Assembly: GCA_016790695.1 (NCBI GenBank)
Contig: JAEUOS010000164.1
Location: 1 to 42,446 of the forward strand
DNA: 42,446 nt
Source: Burkholderiales bacterium
Lineage (GTDB): Bacteria > Pseudomonadota > Gammaproteobacteria > Burkholderiales > JAEUOS01
Direction: 5' to 3'
Shown here: in pieces, positions 24,419 through 33,332 of the stretch
Numbering within the stretch: the first letter of the stretch is position 1
Layout of the letters: each line of letters begins with the position of its first letter
Made by a program: the position numbers and the translations under genes
Notes under the pieces: generated by a model
Databases searched by the model: none
What the model was told of the DNA's origin: nothing
Seen by the model: the letters and a program-made list of their open reading frames with translations, nothing else

Positions 24419-25372
24419 TCAGCCCAGCCACGGCGCCGGCCTGTCCCGGCGCAGCCGCAGGATGCGCTCGAAGTGGGACGGATCGTGGGGATGGACGAGT
24501 TCGCCCGGCCGCGGCAGGTGGAAGTCGAACAGGCGGGAAAGCCAGAAGCGCAGCGCACCGGCACGCAGCATCGTGTCCCACGCCAGGCGCTCGGCGTCGG
24601 TGAACGGCCGTACCGCGTGGTAGGCGGCGAGGAATTCGCCGACCTCGTCGTCGACCAGCGTGCCGGCGAGGGGACCGTCGCGCGCGATGCACCAGTCGTT
24701 GACGCACACCGCGACGTCGAACAGCAGACAGTCGCAACCGGCGAAATAGAAGTCGATGAAGCCGCCGATGCGCGGTCCGTCGAAGAGCACGTTGTCGCGA
24801 AACAGGTCGGCGTGGATCGGTCCGCGCGGCAGGCGATCGTGGCGATGCGTCGCCTGGTAGGACAGTTCGCTGTCGAGCATCGCCGCGCGACCGGTGTCGA
24901 GGTAGGGCCGGACGCGCGGCGCCGTGACGCTCCACCAGTGCGGGCCGCGCGGGTTGTCCTGGCACGCGGCGAAGCCTGCGCCCGCCAGATGCATGCGCGC
25001 GAGCATGGCGCCGACCGCCGCGCGCTCCGCGCCGGTCGGTGCCATGTGCGAGCGTCCCGGCAGCCGCCGGACGATCGCTGCCGGCTTGTCCTTGAGGAGG
25101 CTGAAATGGCGGCCCGCCCGGTCGGCAAGCGGAGCCGGACAGGGGATGCCGCCGTCCGCCAGGTGCGCGGTCAGGTCGAGGTAGAACGGCAGCTCGTCGG
25201 CGGTGAGCTTCTCGAAGATCGTCAGCACATAGGTGCCGCGGGTGGTCGTCAGGAAGAAGTTGCTGTTCTCGATTCCGGAGGCGATGCCTTCCAGGCGCAC
25301 CGCGGCGCCCAGATCGTAGCCGGCCAGCCAAGGCGCAAGTTCGTCCTGCGAAACGGGTGTGAAGACAGCCAT
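24419..25372 (-). CDS. thrB: homoserine kinase, ThrB type II (APH fold)
   Basis: This 317-residue protein belongs to the aminoglycoside-phosphotransferase-like homoserine kinases of Pseudomonas and Burkholderia. These make O-phosphohomoserine for threonine synthesis and are unrelated to the E. coli GHMP ThrB. Visible features are MAVFTPVSQDELAPWL, the ATP-loop GIENSNFFLTT near 33-43, and the catalytic loop GPIHADLFRDNVLFDG near 187-202 followed by GFIDFYFAG. Length is normal. It lies 44 bp downstream of the DUF2782 gene, which is the usual neighbour in betaproteobacteria. Confidence 0.92.
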   Translation of the reverse strand: MAVFTPVSQDELAPWLAGYDLGAAVRLEGIASGIENSNFFLTTTRGTYVLTIFEKLTADELPFYLDLTAHLADGGIPCPAPLADRAGRHFSLLKDKPAAIVRRLPGRSHMAPTGAERAAVGAMLARMHLAGAGFAACQDNPRGPHWWSVTAPRVRPYLDTGRAAMLDSELSYQATHRHDRLPRGPIHADLFRDNVLFDGPRIGGFIDFYFAGCDCLLFDVAVCVNDWCIARDGPLAGTLVDDEVGEFLAAYHAVRPFTDAERLAWDTMLRAGALRFWLSRLFDFHLPRPGELVHPHDPSHFERILRLRRDRPAPWLG

Positions 25373-25416
25373 GGGAACGCGCGGCGCGCCGCCGGCACCG
25401 CGCCGCTAGGGACGCG

Positions 25417-25770
25417 CTAGAAGGACCGGATCACCCACATCGGCACGCTGAGGTTGTGCGCGTCCGCAGGCCCGTGCGAGGGTTGGGAGAACTGTCCGTC
25501 GCCCTTGTGGTCGATCAGCACGTACGGCGTGCCGCCCGGCGGCGTGACGCGCACCATGTAGAGCCGGCCGTTGACGCGGAATTCCTCGATCTTGTCGTTG
25601 CCGCGCTGGCGGATGGTGATCTGCGGCTCGAGCGCCGGATCGATGGCCATGCGCGGCGGCGGCGGGGCCTCCGGGAGCGGCTCGAGCCTGGCCGGCGCGC
25701 CCCCCTGCTGGGCATGGACCAGGTGGGTCACGAGCAGGACGGCGGCGGCTGCGACGAGTTTCGCGTTCAT
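25417..25770 (-). CDS. DUF2782 periplasmic protein
   Basis: This 117-residue small protein has a cleavable signal peptide (residues 1-20, ending LVHA-Q). Its Pro-rich segment is followed by a compact domain containing ITIRQRGNDKIEEFRVNG and PYVLIDHKGDGQF, as in the DUF2782 family found between polA and thrB in many betaproteobacteria. It is predicted to be periplasmic, with no known function. The ATG at 25770 is 26 bp below the LOG gene stop, in the same direction. Confidence 0.85.
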   Translation of the reverse strand: MNAKLVAAAAVLLVTHLVHAQQGGAPARLEPLPEAPPPPRMAIDPALEPQITIRQRGNDKIEEFRVNGRLYMVRVTPPGGTPYVLIDHKGDGQFSQPSHGPADAHNLSVPMWVIRSF

Positions 25771-25796
25771 GCGGAAATTGTACCAAGCGCCCGGCC

Positions 25797-26507
25797 TCAG
25801 AGGCAAAGCAGGCTCTCGCGGTCCGACGACGAGGGCGCGAATCCGCGCGTTTCGTAGAAGCGGAAGATCTCCTCGACGATCCGGTCGGGGTCGTCGATGA
25901 TCTGCATCAGCCCGATGTCCGCCTCCTCGATCAGCCGGGCCGCGGCCATCTGGGTCCGCATCCAGTCGATCAGGCCGGCCCAGAACGGCGCGCCCACGAG
26001 GATGATCGGCATGCGCGGCGCCTTGCGCGTCTGGATGAGTGCGAGCGCCTCGGTCAGCTCGTCGAGCGTGCCGAACCCGCCGGGCATGACCACGTAGGCG
26101 CAGGCGAACTTCACGAACATGTACTTGCGGGCGAAGAAGTGCTTGAAGTACAGCGAGACGTTCTGGAAACCGTTGCTCTGCTGCTCGCGCGGCAACTCGA
26201 TGTTGAGCCCGACCGCGGCGCTCTTGCCCTCGTACGCGCCGCGGTTGGCCGCTTCCATGACGCCCGGCCCGCCGCCGGAGATCACGGAGAACCCCGCGTC
26301 CGAGAGCTTGCGCGCGATGGTCTCGGCGAGCGCGTAGTAGGGGTCCGTGGCCGCCAGGCGCGCCGACCCGAAGATCGACACTGACGGTCGCAGCGCCTCG
26401 AGCCGCTCGGTCGCCTCGACGAACTCCGACATGATGCCGAACAGGCGCCATGCCTCGCGCGCCGAATGGTCGGCGGCCAGGTCGACGCGATTGACCTTCG
26501 TTGCCAT
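25797..26507 (-). CDS. LOG-family nucleoside monophosphate phosphoribohydrolase
   Basis: This 236-residue member of the TIGR00730/LOG family was formerly mis-annotated as lysine decarboxylase. The family hydrolyses the N-glycosidic bond of nucleotide 5'-monophosphates, including cytokinin nucleotides. Signature motifs are SGGGPGVMEAANRGA from residue 77 and MPGGFGTLDELTE from 141, where the Arg/Glu nucleotide-site residues lie. It is divergent from polA across 126 bp and leads the minus-strand LOG-DUF2782-thrB-membrane-protein run. The bacterial physiological substrate is uncertain. Confidence 0.9.
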   Translation of the reverse strand: MATKVNRVDLAADHSAREAWRLFGIMSEFVEATERLEALRPSVSIFGSARLAATDPYYALAETIARKLSDAGFSVISGGGPGVMEAANRGAYEGKSAAVGLNIELPREQQSNGFQNVSLYFKHFFARKYMFVKFACAYVVMPGGFGTLDELTEALALIQTRKAPRMPIILVGAPFWAGLIDWMRTQMAAARLIEEADIGLMQIIDDPDRIVEEIFRFYETRGFAPSSSDRESLLCL

Positions 26508-26583
26508 GTCTGGTTGGTCCTTCCCTTGTCTTGATCGCGGTTGTCTCGTGGTGCGCGGAATGCCGTGGCATACTGCGCCGCGT

Positions 26584-26598
26584 CACCGCATTGCGGTG
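26584..26598. promoter_or_regulatory. perfect palindrome upstream of polA
   Basis: CACCGCA-T-TGCGGTG is a perfect inverted repeat around one central base, 35 nt before the polA ATG and in the LOG/polA divergent region. A TGG-CATACT extended -10-like sequence ends 9 nt upstream (26570-26575), so the palindrome would overlap the transcription start. It could be an operator or a 5'-end hairpin; no regulator is identified. Confidence 0.35.
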
Positions 26599-26633
26599 CC
26601 ATCGCTAACTCTATCAGGGACTTTGCTCCGCCG

Positions 26634-29351
26634 ATGCCCAGGCTCCTTTTGGTCGACGGATCGTCTTATCTGTACCGCGCCTTCCACGCGCTCCCGGACC
26701 TGCGCAGCCCGGCCGGCTTTCCGACCGGCGCCATGCACGGCATGGTCAGCATGCTCAAGAAGCTGGCGGCCGATCATCCGGCCGATCTTCGTGCGTGCGT
26801 GTTCGATGCCAAGGGCAAGACCTTTCGCGACGCGATGTACCCGGCGTACAAGGCGCAGCGCGCGCCGATGCCGGACGACCTGGTGCGCCAGATCGAGCCG
26901 ATCCACGAGCTCGTGCGCGCGCTCGGCTGGCCGCTGCTGATGGTCGAGGGCGTCGAGGCCGACGACGTCATCGCCACGCTCGCCTCGGCGGCGCGTGCCG
27001 AAGGCATCGAGACCGTGATCTCCACCGGCGACAAGGATTTGGCGCAGCTGGTCGAGCCCGGGGTCACGCTGATCAACACCATGAGCAACGAGCGCCTCGA
27101 CCCCGAGGCGGTCATCGCGAAGTTCGGCGTGCCCCCCGAACGGATCGTCGACTTCCTCGCGCTCACCGGCGATGCCGTCGACAACGTGCCCGGCGTCGAC
27201 AAGGTCGGACCGAAGACCGCCGCGAAGTGGATCGCGGAGTACGGTTCCCTTGACGGCGTGATCTCGCATGCGGCCGAGGTCAAGGGGGTGCTGGGCGAGA
27301 ACCTGCGGCGCGCGCTCGACTGGCTGCCGACCGGACGCGCGCTGGTCACGGTCAAGCGCGACGTCGCCGGGCTGCAACTGGGCGCGCTGCGACCGCAGGA
27401 TGCGGACCAGGCGCGCCTGCGGGACCTCTTCGCGAGCTACGGGTTCCGCACCTGGCTGCGCGAGATGGAGGCGGCGGCAACGACGCCCGCGCCGGATGCT
27501 CCCGCGGTCCCGACGGTCGGGCCGACGTCGCCGGGGGCCCCCGACACGCCCCGCGAATACGAGTGCGTGCGCACCGAGACGCAACTGCGCGACTGGATCG
27601 CCAGGCTGGAAGCGGCGCCGCTGGCAGCGCTCGATACCGAAACCACCGGGCTCGACCCGATGCGCGCCCGCCTGGTCGGCATCTCGTTCGCGGTCGAGCC
27701 GTTTCGCGCCGCCTATGTGCCGCTCGCACACGCGGGTCCGGACGGCGGTCCCCAGGTCGGCGTCGACCGCTGCCTCGCGCTGTTGCGCGGATGGCTGGAG
27801 AGCCCGCGTCACGCGAAGGTCGGACAGAACCTCAAGTACGACGCCCACATCTTCGCCAATCACGGCATCCGGCTCGACGGGATCGCGCACGACACGCTCC
27901 TGCAGAGCTACGTGATCGAGTCGCACAGGAGCCACGACATGGACTCGCTGGCCGAGCGCCACCTCGGCCGCCGCACCATCAAGTACGAGGACGTCGCCGG
28001 CAAGGGGGCGGGTCAGATCGGCTTCGACCAGGTCCCGATCGACAAGGCCACCGACTACGCGGCCGAGGATGCCGAGGTCACGCTGCACCTGCACCAGACG
28101 TTGTGGCCGCAGATCGAGGCCGATGCCAGGCTGCGCTTCATCTACGAACTCGAGCTGCCGGTCGCGCGCGTGCTGATGGCGATGGAGCGCACCGGCGTGC
28201 TGATCGACGCGTCCCTGCTCGAGAAGCAGAGCAGCGAGCTCGGTGCGGCCATGATCGACCTCGAGCGGCGTGCCTACGAGATCGCCGGACAGCCGTTCAA
28301 CCTCGGCAGCCCCAAGCAGATCGGCGAGATCTTCTTCGAGCGCATGGGGCTCCCGGTCGTCAAGAAGACGCCGTCGGGCGCCCCGTCGACCGACGAGGAG
28401 GTGCTGCAGAAGCTGGCCGAGGATTACCCGCTGCCGCGCGTGCTGCTCGACTACCGCGGCCTGTCCAAGCTCAAGAGCACCTACACCGACAAGCTGCCGC
28501 GCATGGTCAACCCGGCCACCGGGCGTGTCCACACCAACTATGCGCAGGCGGTCGCGGTCACCGGGCGCCTCGCGTCGAACGATCCCAATCTGCAGAACAT
28601 CCCGATCCGAACGCCCGAGGGCCGGCGCATCCGCGAGGCATTCATCGCGCCGCCCGGCAGCCTGATCATGTCGGCGGACTATTCCCAGATCGAGCTGCGC
28701 ATCATGGCGCACATCTCGCGCGATCCCGCGCTGCTGGCGGCGTTCGCCGCCGGCGAGGACGTGCACCGCGCGACCGCCGCGGAGATCTTCGGCATCGCCC
28801 GCGACGCGGTCTCGGCGGAGCAGCGCCGCTACGCCAAGGTGATCAATTTCGGCCTCATCTACGGCATGAGCGCCTTCGGCCTGGCCGCCAACCTCGGGAT
28901 CGAGCGCGACGCCGCCAGTAACTACATCGACCGCTATTTCGACCGCTTCGCGGGCGTCAAGCGCTACATGGACGAGACCCGTCTCGCCGCCAAGGCGCGC
29001 GGCTACGTCGAGACCGTGTTCGGGCGCCGCCTGTGGCTGCCGGAGATCAACAGCCCGAACGGCCCGCGACGCCAGGGCGCCGAGCGCGCGGCGATCAACG
29101 CGCCGATGCAGGGAACCGCCGCCGACCTGATCAAGATGTCGATGGTCGCCGTCCAGCAGGCCATCGAGGCCGAGGGGCTGAACTCGCGCCTGGTCATGCA
29201 GGTGCACGACGAACTCGTGCTCGAGGTGCCAGAACGGGAGCTCGCGCACATGCGGGAAGCGGTTCCGCGTCTGATGAGCGCGGTCGCCAGCCTCGACGTG
29301 CCCCTGGTCGCCGAGGTCGGCGTCGGACCGAACTGGGACAGGGCGCACTAG
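26634..29351 (+). CDS. polA: DNA polymerase I
   Basis: This 905-residue repair and primer-removal polymerase has all three domains. The 5' nuclease (1 to about 290) opens RLLLVDGSSYLYRAFHALPD. A 25-residue Pro/Ala-rich linker follows. The 3'-5' exonuclease has its metal ligands intact, Asp334 and Glu336 in DTETTGLDPM and later YAAEDAEVTL, so proofreading is expected. The polymerase domain has motif A SADYSQIELR (Asp682), the O-helix RRYAKVINFGLIYGMSAFGL and motif C VHDE (Asp859). The start at 26634 matches the family N-terminus; an in-frame ATG at 26541 is too far upstream. No close Shine-Dalgarno sequence is seen before the chosen ATG. Confidence 0.95.
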   Translation: MPRLLLVDGSSYLYRAFHALPDLRSPAGFPTGAMHGMVSMLKKLAADHPADLRACVFDAKGKTFRDAMYPAYKAQRAPMPDDLVRQIEPIHELVRALGWPLLMVEGVEADDVIATLASAARAEGIETVISTGDKDLAQLVEPGVTLINTMSNERLDPEAVIAKFGVPPERIVDFLALTGDAVDNVPGVDKVGPKTAAKWIAEYGSLDGVISHAAEVKGVLGENLRRALDWLPTGRALVTVKRDVAGLQLGALRPQDADQARLRDLFASYGFRTWLREMEAAATTPAPDAPAVPTVGPTSPGAPDTPREYECVRTETQLRDWIARLEAAPLAALDTETTGLDPMRARLVGISFAVEPFRAAYVPLAHAGPDGGPQVGVDRCLALLRGWLESPRHAKVGQNLKYDAHIFANHGIRLDGIAHDTLLQSYVIESHRSHDMDSLAERHLGRRTIKYEDVAGKGAGQIGFDQVPIDKATDYAAEDAEVTLHLHQTLWPQIEADARLRFIYELELPVARVLMAMERTGVLIDASLLEKQSSELGAAMIDLERRAYEIAGQPFNLGSPKQIGEIFFERMGLPVVKKTPSGAPSTDEEVLQKLAEDYPLPRVLLDYRGLSKLKSTYTDKLPRMVNPATGRVHTNYAQAVAVTGRLASNDPNLQNIPIRTPEGRRIREAFIAPPGSLIMSADYSQIELRIMAHISRDPALLAAFAAGEDVHRATAAEIFGIARDAVSAEQRRYAKVINFGLIYGMSAFGLAANLGIERDAASNYIDRYFDRFAGVKRYMDETRLAAKARGYVETVFGRRLWLPEINSPNGPRRQGAERAAINAPMQGTAADLIKMSMVAVQQAIEAEGLNSRLVMQVHDELVLEVPERELAHMREAVPRLMSAVASLDVPLVAEVGVGPNWDRAH

Positions 29352-29368
29352 CGCGCCGCGGCGCGAAT

Positions 29369-29399
29369 GCGGCACGCTGCCGGCGCCGTGGGGTGCCGC
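29369..29399 (+). other. hairpin after polA
   Basis: Inverted repeat GCGGCAC/GTGCCGC has a 17-nt loop that itself contains CGGCGCCG. It lies 17 nt past the polA stop. There is no T-run, so it is not a classical terminator, though it could stabilise the mRNA 3' end. TGC-TACACT (29403-29411) just after it resembles an extended -10 element for the next gene. Confidence 0.3.
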
Positions 29400-29445
29400 C
29401 GATGCTACACTTCCCGGTCCCTCCACGCCGCCGCAGACCACGACG

Positions 29446-30807
29446 ATGACGGGCCAGCGCAGCGAACCGGCCACCGCTGACCAGCACCCTGCCGACGCCG
29501 TAGGCGTGCGCCCGGCCAGGACACCGGAGCCTGCGCACGTCCTGGTCGTCGACGACGACGACGTGATGAACCGCTACATCGCCGCGCAACTGCGGCGCGC
29601 AGGCTATCGCGTGACCTGCGCCGGCGACGGAGCCAGCGCGCTCGCCAGCGTGCGGCGCGAGGTGCCGGATCTGGTGATCCTCGATCACTACCTGCCGGAC
29701 ACCACCGGCGAGCAGCTGCTCGAGGCGCTGCGCGCCGACAGCGCCACGCGCGACACGCCGATCATCTACCTGACCATCGACGGCTCGCGGCATCGCTTCC
29801 GCAAGACCATGACGGCCGGCGCGGATGACTTCCTGCCGAAGCCGTTTCAGCCCCAGGAGCTCGTCGATGCGGTCCGGGCGCAGCTGCGTCGTGCCTATGC
29901 GCGCATGATCTGGCACGACGAGGAACGGGCCGACGCGGACGTCGGCGAAGTCGCGCGCCTGGCCGGCGAAATGCGCAGCCTGGAGGCGCGGCTGACTGCG
30001 GCCTACGAGGAGCGCGGCCGCACCCTGGCCGAACTCGCGGCGGCCAACACGCGCATCGACCAGCGCGTGGCGCAGAAGACGCGCATGCTGGAACGCCAGA
30101 ACCAGGCGCTGCGCTCCTACGGCTACGCACTGGCGCACGAGTTGCGCCGGCCCCTGCGCGGCATCCTCGGATTCGCCGGCATGCTGCTCAGCACGCAGCG
30201 CGCCGAGCTCGACGCGGACGCGGCGCGGATGCTGGGCCGGATCGAGCAGAGCGGCCGACGGATGAACGAGTTCATCGAAGGGCTTCTCGTGATGGCCGAG
30301 GCCGACGCCGCCGGGGTGCGGCGCGCGCCGGTCGACCTGAGCGCGATGGCCCGTGCGATCGTCGACGAGGACCCCGACGCGACGCGCGGGGTGGTGCGCA
30401 TCGCGCCGGACCTGGTCGCCGATGCCGATCCGGTGCTGGCCCGCATCGTCATGGAGAACCTGATGTCGAACGCGCGGAAGTACTCGGCGCGCGGCGCCTG
30501 CCCGCTGATCGAGGTCGACGCCTGCGACATCAACGGCGAGCGCTTCTTCTACGTGCGCGACAACGGCGCCGGCTTCGACATGGGCGATGCGGGCAAGCTG
30601 TTCCAGCCGTTCCAGCGCCTGCATCCGACCGCGCGATACGACGGTCTCGGCATCGGCCTGGCCACCGTCAAGCAGATCATCGATCGCCATCACGGCCGCA
30701 TCTGGGCCAAGGGCGGCCTGGGAGAGGGCGCGACCTTCTTCTTCAGCTTCGCACCGACACCGTCCTCAGGCGAAGCGCCCGGGACCGAGGCGCCGAAATC
30801 CCTCTAG
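29446..30807 (+). CDS. hybrid receiver-histidine kinase (REC at the N-terminus)
   Basis: This 453-residue soluble signalling protein has no membrane segment. The receiver domain (about residues 30-148) has the acidic cluster at 36-39, phospho-acceptor Asp80 in VILDHYLPD, Thr110 and Lys132 (PKPF). A coiled coil (165-222) connects to HisKA with His231 in LAHELRRPLRG. The HATPase domain has ENLMSNARKYSA, DNGAGFDM and GLGIGLATVKQI. Order REC-HisKA-HATPase means an upstream kinase probably controls this kinase, as in phosphorelay or complementary-chromatic-type proteins. Its HATPase end closely resembles that of the kinase at 15484-17997. The gene overlaps the convergent oxidoreductase gene by 42 bp. 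Confidence 0.88.
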   Translation: MTGQRSEPATADQHPADAVGVRPARTPEPAHVLVVDDDDVMNRYIAAQLRRAGYRVTCAGDGASALASVRREVPDLVILDHYLPDTTGEQLLEALRADSATRDTPIIYLTIDGSRHRFRKTMTAGADDFLPKPFQPQELVDAVRAQLRRAYARMIWHDEERADADVGEVARLAGEMRSLEARLTAAYEERGRTLAELAAANTRIDQRVAQKTRMLERQNQALRSYGYALAHELRRPLRGILGFAGMLLSTQRAELDADAARMLGRIEQSGRRMNEFIEGLLVMAEADAAGVRRAPVDLSAMARAIVDEDPDATRGVVRIAPDLVADADPVLARIVMENLMSNARKYSARGACPLIEVDACDINGERFFYVRDNGAGFDMGDAGKLFQPFQRLHPTARYDGLGIGLATVKQIIDRHHGRIWAKGGLGEGATFFFSFAPTPSSGEAPGTEAPKSL

Positions 30808-32013
30808 GGTCGCGGCGGAGCGCACCGCGTCCGCGACGATGCGACCGGTGATCGGCGCGGCGGCGAGGCCGACGTGGCCATGTCCGAACGCGTGGATCAC
30901 GCCCGCACAGCCGGTCGCCATGCCGACCACCGGCAGGCCGTCCGGCGTCGACGGCCGATGCCCCATCCAGCGCTTGAACTCCGGGGGGGCGCAGAGCGCC
31001 GGATAGGCGCGTGCCGCATGCCCGACGAGCAGGGCGGCGCGCCGCCAGTCGGGCGGCGCACCGGGCGACGCCAGCTCCACCTGCCCGGCGAGGCGCAAAC
31101 CGGCGTCGGTCGGCGTGTTGGCCATCTTGCCGTCGGCCGGCATCACCGGCAGCGGCAGTTCGAAGCCCGGATCCGGCAGGATGGCGTGGTAGCCGCGCTC
31201 GCTTTCGAGAAACACCCGGTCGCCGGCGGCGCGGGCCAGAGCCTTCGAACCGATGCCCGCAGCGATGACGGCGCGGTCGCACGGAATCGGGCCCGCCGAG
31301 GTCGCGACGGCCCCCAGCCGTCCCGCGACGCGTTCGAAACCGACCGCGCGCGCGCGCGCGAGCCGGGCGCCACGGCCGGTCGCGAGGCCGACCAGGGCGG
31401 CGACATAGGCCGACGGGTCACGGCAGTGCGCGCCGCTGCCAACCAGGATGCCGAGCCCGTAGCCCGGACCGAGCATCGGCAGCAGCGCGCGCAGCCGCGC
31501 CGCATCGAGTTCCTGCCAGGCGACGCCGTTGTCGCGGCGCAGGCGCCACGCCAGCGCCTCCGCCTCGAACGCGGCGCGGTCGGCGAACGCATAGAGCAGC
31601 CCCTTGCTCTCGATCAACCGCGCGACGCCCGCTTCCTCGGCCAGCGCACGGTGCCGGGCGGGCGCATCGGCAAGCAGGCGCGCCAGCTCGGCCGCGGTCG
31701 CGCGCACCCGCGCCTCGCTGCGGCCGGCACGCAGGAACCGGATCAGCCAGGGGAGCAGCGCAGGCAGCGCCGTCGCCTGCAGCGTGAGCGGGCCGTTGCG
31801 GTCGGCGAGATAGCCCGGCAGCTTGCGCCACAGCCCGGGCATCGACATCGGCACCACCGAGGCCGGGCTGATCCATGCGCCGTTGCCATGGCTGGCCGCC
31901 TGCTCGCCGCCCGGGGCGTCGGGCTCGATGATGGTGACCTCGTGGCCGTCGCGGATCAGCTCGACCGCACAGCAGGCGCCGACGATGCCGGCGCCGATCA
32001 CGGCCACGCGCAT
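30766..32013 (-). CDS. DadA-like FAD-dependent amino acid dehydrogenase/oxidase
   Basis: This 415-residue DAO-superfamily flavoprotein starts with the dinucleotide fold VAVIGAGIVGACCAVEL (residues 3-19), with the FAD-ribose acidic residue in TIIEPD. A DadA-like N-terminal sequence ASHGNGAWISPASVVP follows. The C-terminal flavin-contact region RPSTPDGLPVVG and HAFGHGHVGL is clear. D-amino acid dehydrogenases of this type oxidise D-amino acids to 2-oxo acids at the membrane and pass electrons to quinone. The start ATG shares one base with the stop of the TRAP large permease (TAATG), so this enzyme probably acts on the imported compound. The substrate is not known. Confidence 0.85.
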   Translation of the reverse strand: MRVAVIGAGIVGACCAVELIRDGHEVTIIEPDAPGGEQAASHGNGAWISPASVVPMSMPGLWRKLPGYLADRNGPLTLQATALPALLPWLIRFLRAGRSEARVRATAAELARLLADAPARHRALAEEAGVARLIESKGLLYAFADRAAFEAEALAWRLRRDNGVAWQELDAARLRALLPMLGPGYGLGILVGSGAHCRDPSAYVAALVGLATGRGARLARARAVGFERVAGRLGAVATSAGPIPCDRAVIAAGIGSKALARAAGDRVFLESERGYHAILPDPGFELPLPVMPADGKMANTPTDAGLRLAGQVELASPGAPPDWRRAALLVGHAARAYPALCAPPEFKRWMGHRPSTPDGLPVVGMATGCAGVIHAFGHGHVGLAAAPITGRIVADAVRSAATLEGFRRLGPGRFA

Positions 32014-33332
32014 TACCGGGACACGCCCATGACGGCATCCGGCAGCCAGGTCACGACCTGCGGAAACACCGTGATGATGGCGATGCACAACACGAGGCAG
32101 GCGAAGAAGGGAATCGACGCGCGCGCGACCGTGTTGGAATCCCGCCCGGTCATGTTCTGCAGCACGAACAGGTTGAATCCGACCGGCGGCGTGACTTCGG
32201 CGATCTCGACCAGCAGGACGATGAAGATGCCGAACCAGACCAGGTCGAAGCCGGCCTTCTGAATCATCGGCAGCACCACCGCGGCGGTGAGGACGATCAT
32301 CGAGATGCCGTCGAGCGCCGTCCCCAGCAACAGATAGAGCACGGTGAGGATGCCGATCAGCGCGATCGGGCTCAGGCCGAGGCTGTTGACCCATTCGGCC
32401 AGCTCGCGCGGGATGCCGGTGAAGGCCATCGTCTTGGTGAGGAAGGCCGCGCCGGCCAGGATGAACATGATCATGCACGACACCCGCGTCGCGCCCATCA
32501 GGCTTGCCTTGAAGTTCGCCCAGGTGAGGCTGTTGCCGCTCCAGGCGATCGCCAGCGCGCCCAGCACGCCGTAGGCGGCGCACTCGGTGGCCGTGGCCCA
32601 GCCGGCGACCAGCACCCACACGATGAACAGGATCAGGAGCGTGCAGGGAATCAGGCTGCCGGACCGGCGGATCTTTTCGCGCAGGCTCAGATCGGGCCCG
32701 GGCGGCGGCACCTTGTCGGGATGGCGCAACGACCACCAGCCGATGTAGCCGGAGAACAGGGCCATCAGCAGAAAGCCCGGCACGAATCCCGCGAGGAAGA
32801 TGCGGATGATCGAGGCATCCGCCGCGACCGCGTAGACGACCATGGTGATCGACGGCGGAATCAGGATGCCGAGGGTGCCGGCCGTGGCCAGGCTGCCGAG
32901 CGCGAGGTTTTCGTCGTAGCCGCGGCGCTTGAGTTCCGGCAGCGCCACCTTGGCGATGGTCGCGCAGGTCGCCGCCGAGGAGCCCGACACCGAGCCGAAG
33001 ATCCCGCACCCGAGGATGGTGGTGTGCATCAGGCGGCCGGGCACGCGGTTGAGCCACGGCGCCAGCCCCTCGAACATCTGCTCGGACAGCCTGGTGCGGA
33101 ACAGGATCTCGCCCATCCAGATGAACATCGGCAGCGCCGCCAGTTCCCACGAGTTGTTGGAGTCCCAGAAGGCCGAGAACAGGTTCTTGCCCCAGATCAT
33201 CGGCGGCTGACTGGTGAACAGTGCCATGCCGATCCAGCCGACGATCGCCAGCGTGATCGCAATCCACACGCCGCCGGCGAGGAACAGCAGCATCACCAGC
33301 AGCAGGAAGGTGCCGACCGCGACGACGCTCAT
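32013..33332 (-). CDS. TRAP transporter large permease (DctM family)
   Basis: This 439-residue DctM/TRAP large subunit forms the sodium-coupled transport channel. About a dozen hydrophobic segments run the whole length. Typical loops are GSVSGSSAATCATI near 110-123, LGSLATAGTLGILIPPSI near 141-158, and the later LLGTALDGISMIVLTA with PPVGFNLFV. It overlaps the small permease gene by 4 nt (ATGA) and the FAD enzyme gene by 1 nt. The substrate is set by the binding protein encoded upstream. Confidence 0.92.
   Translation of the reverse strand: MSVVAVGTFLLLVMLLFLAGGVWIAITLAIVGWIGMALFTSQPPMIWGKNLFSAFWDSNNSWELAALPMFIWMGEILFRTRLSEQMFEGLAPWLNRVPGRLMHTTILGCGIFGSVSGSSAATCATIAKVALPELKRRGYDENLALGSLATAGTLGILIPPSITMVVYAVAADASIIRIFLAGFVPGFLLMALFSGYIGWWSLRHPDKVPPPGPDLSLREKIRRSGSLIPCTLLILFIVWVLVAGWATATECAAYGVLGALAIAWSGNSLTWANFKASLMGATRVSCMIMFILAGAAFLTKTMAFTGIPRELAEWVNSLGLSPIALIGILTVLYLLLGTALDGISMIVLTAAVVLPMIQKAGFDLVWFGIFIVLLVEIAEVTPPVGFNLFVLQNMTGRDSNTVARASIPFFACLVLCIAIITVFPQVVTWLPDAVMGVSR

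Noticed and set aside
26583..29474. A minus-strand frame of about 963 codons opposite polA.
   Set aside because: polA is complete on the other strand. The antisense translation is low-complexity with no family match that I can recognise.
31346..31362. A run of alternating C and G in the DadA-like gene.
   Set aside because: It encodes Ala/Arg codons within an intact frame and is ordinary for this base composition. There is no sign of phase variation.
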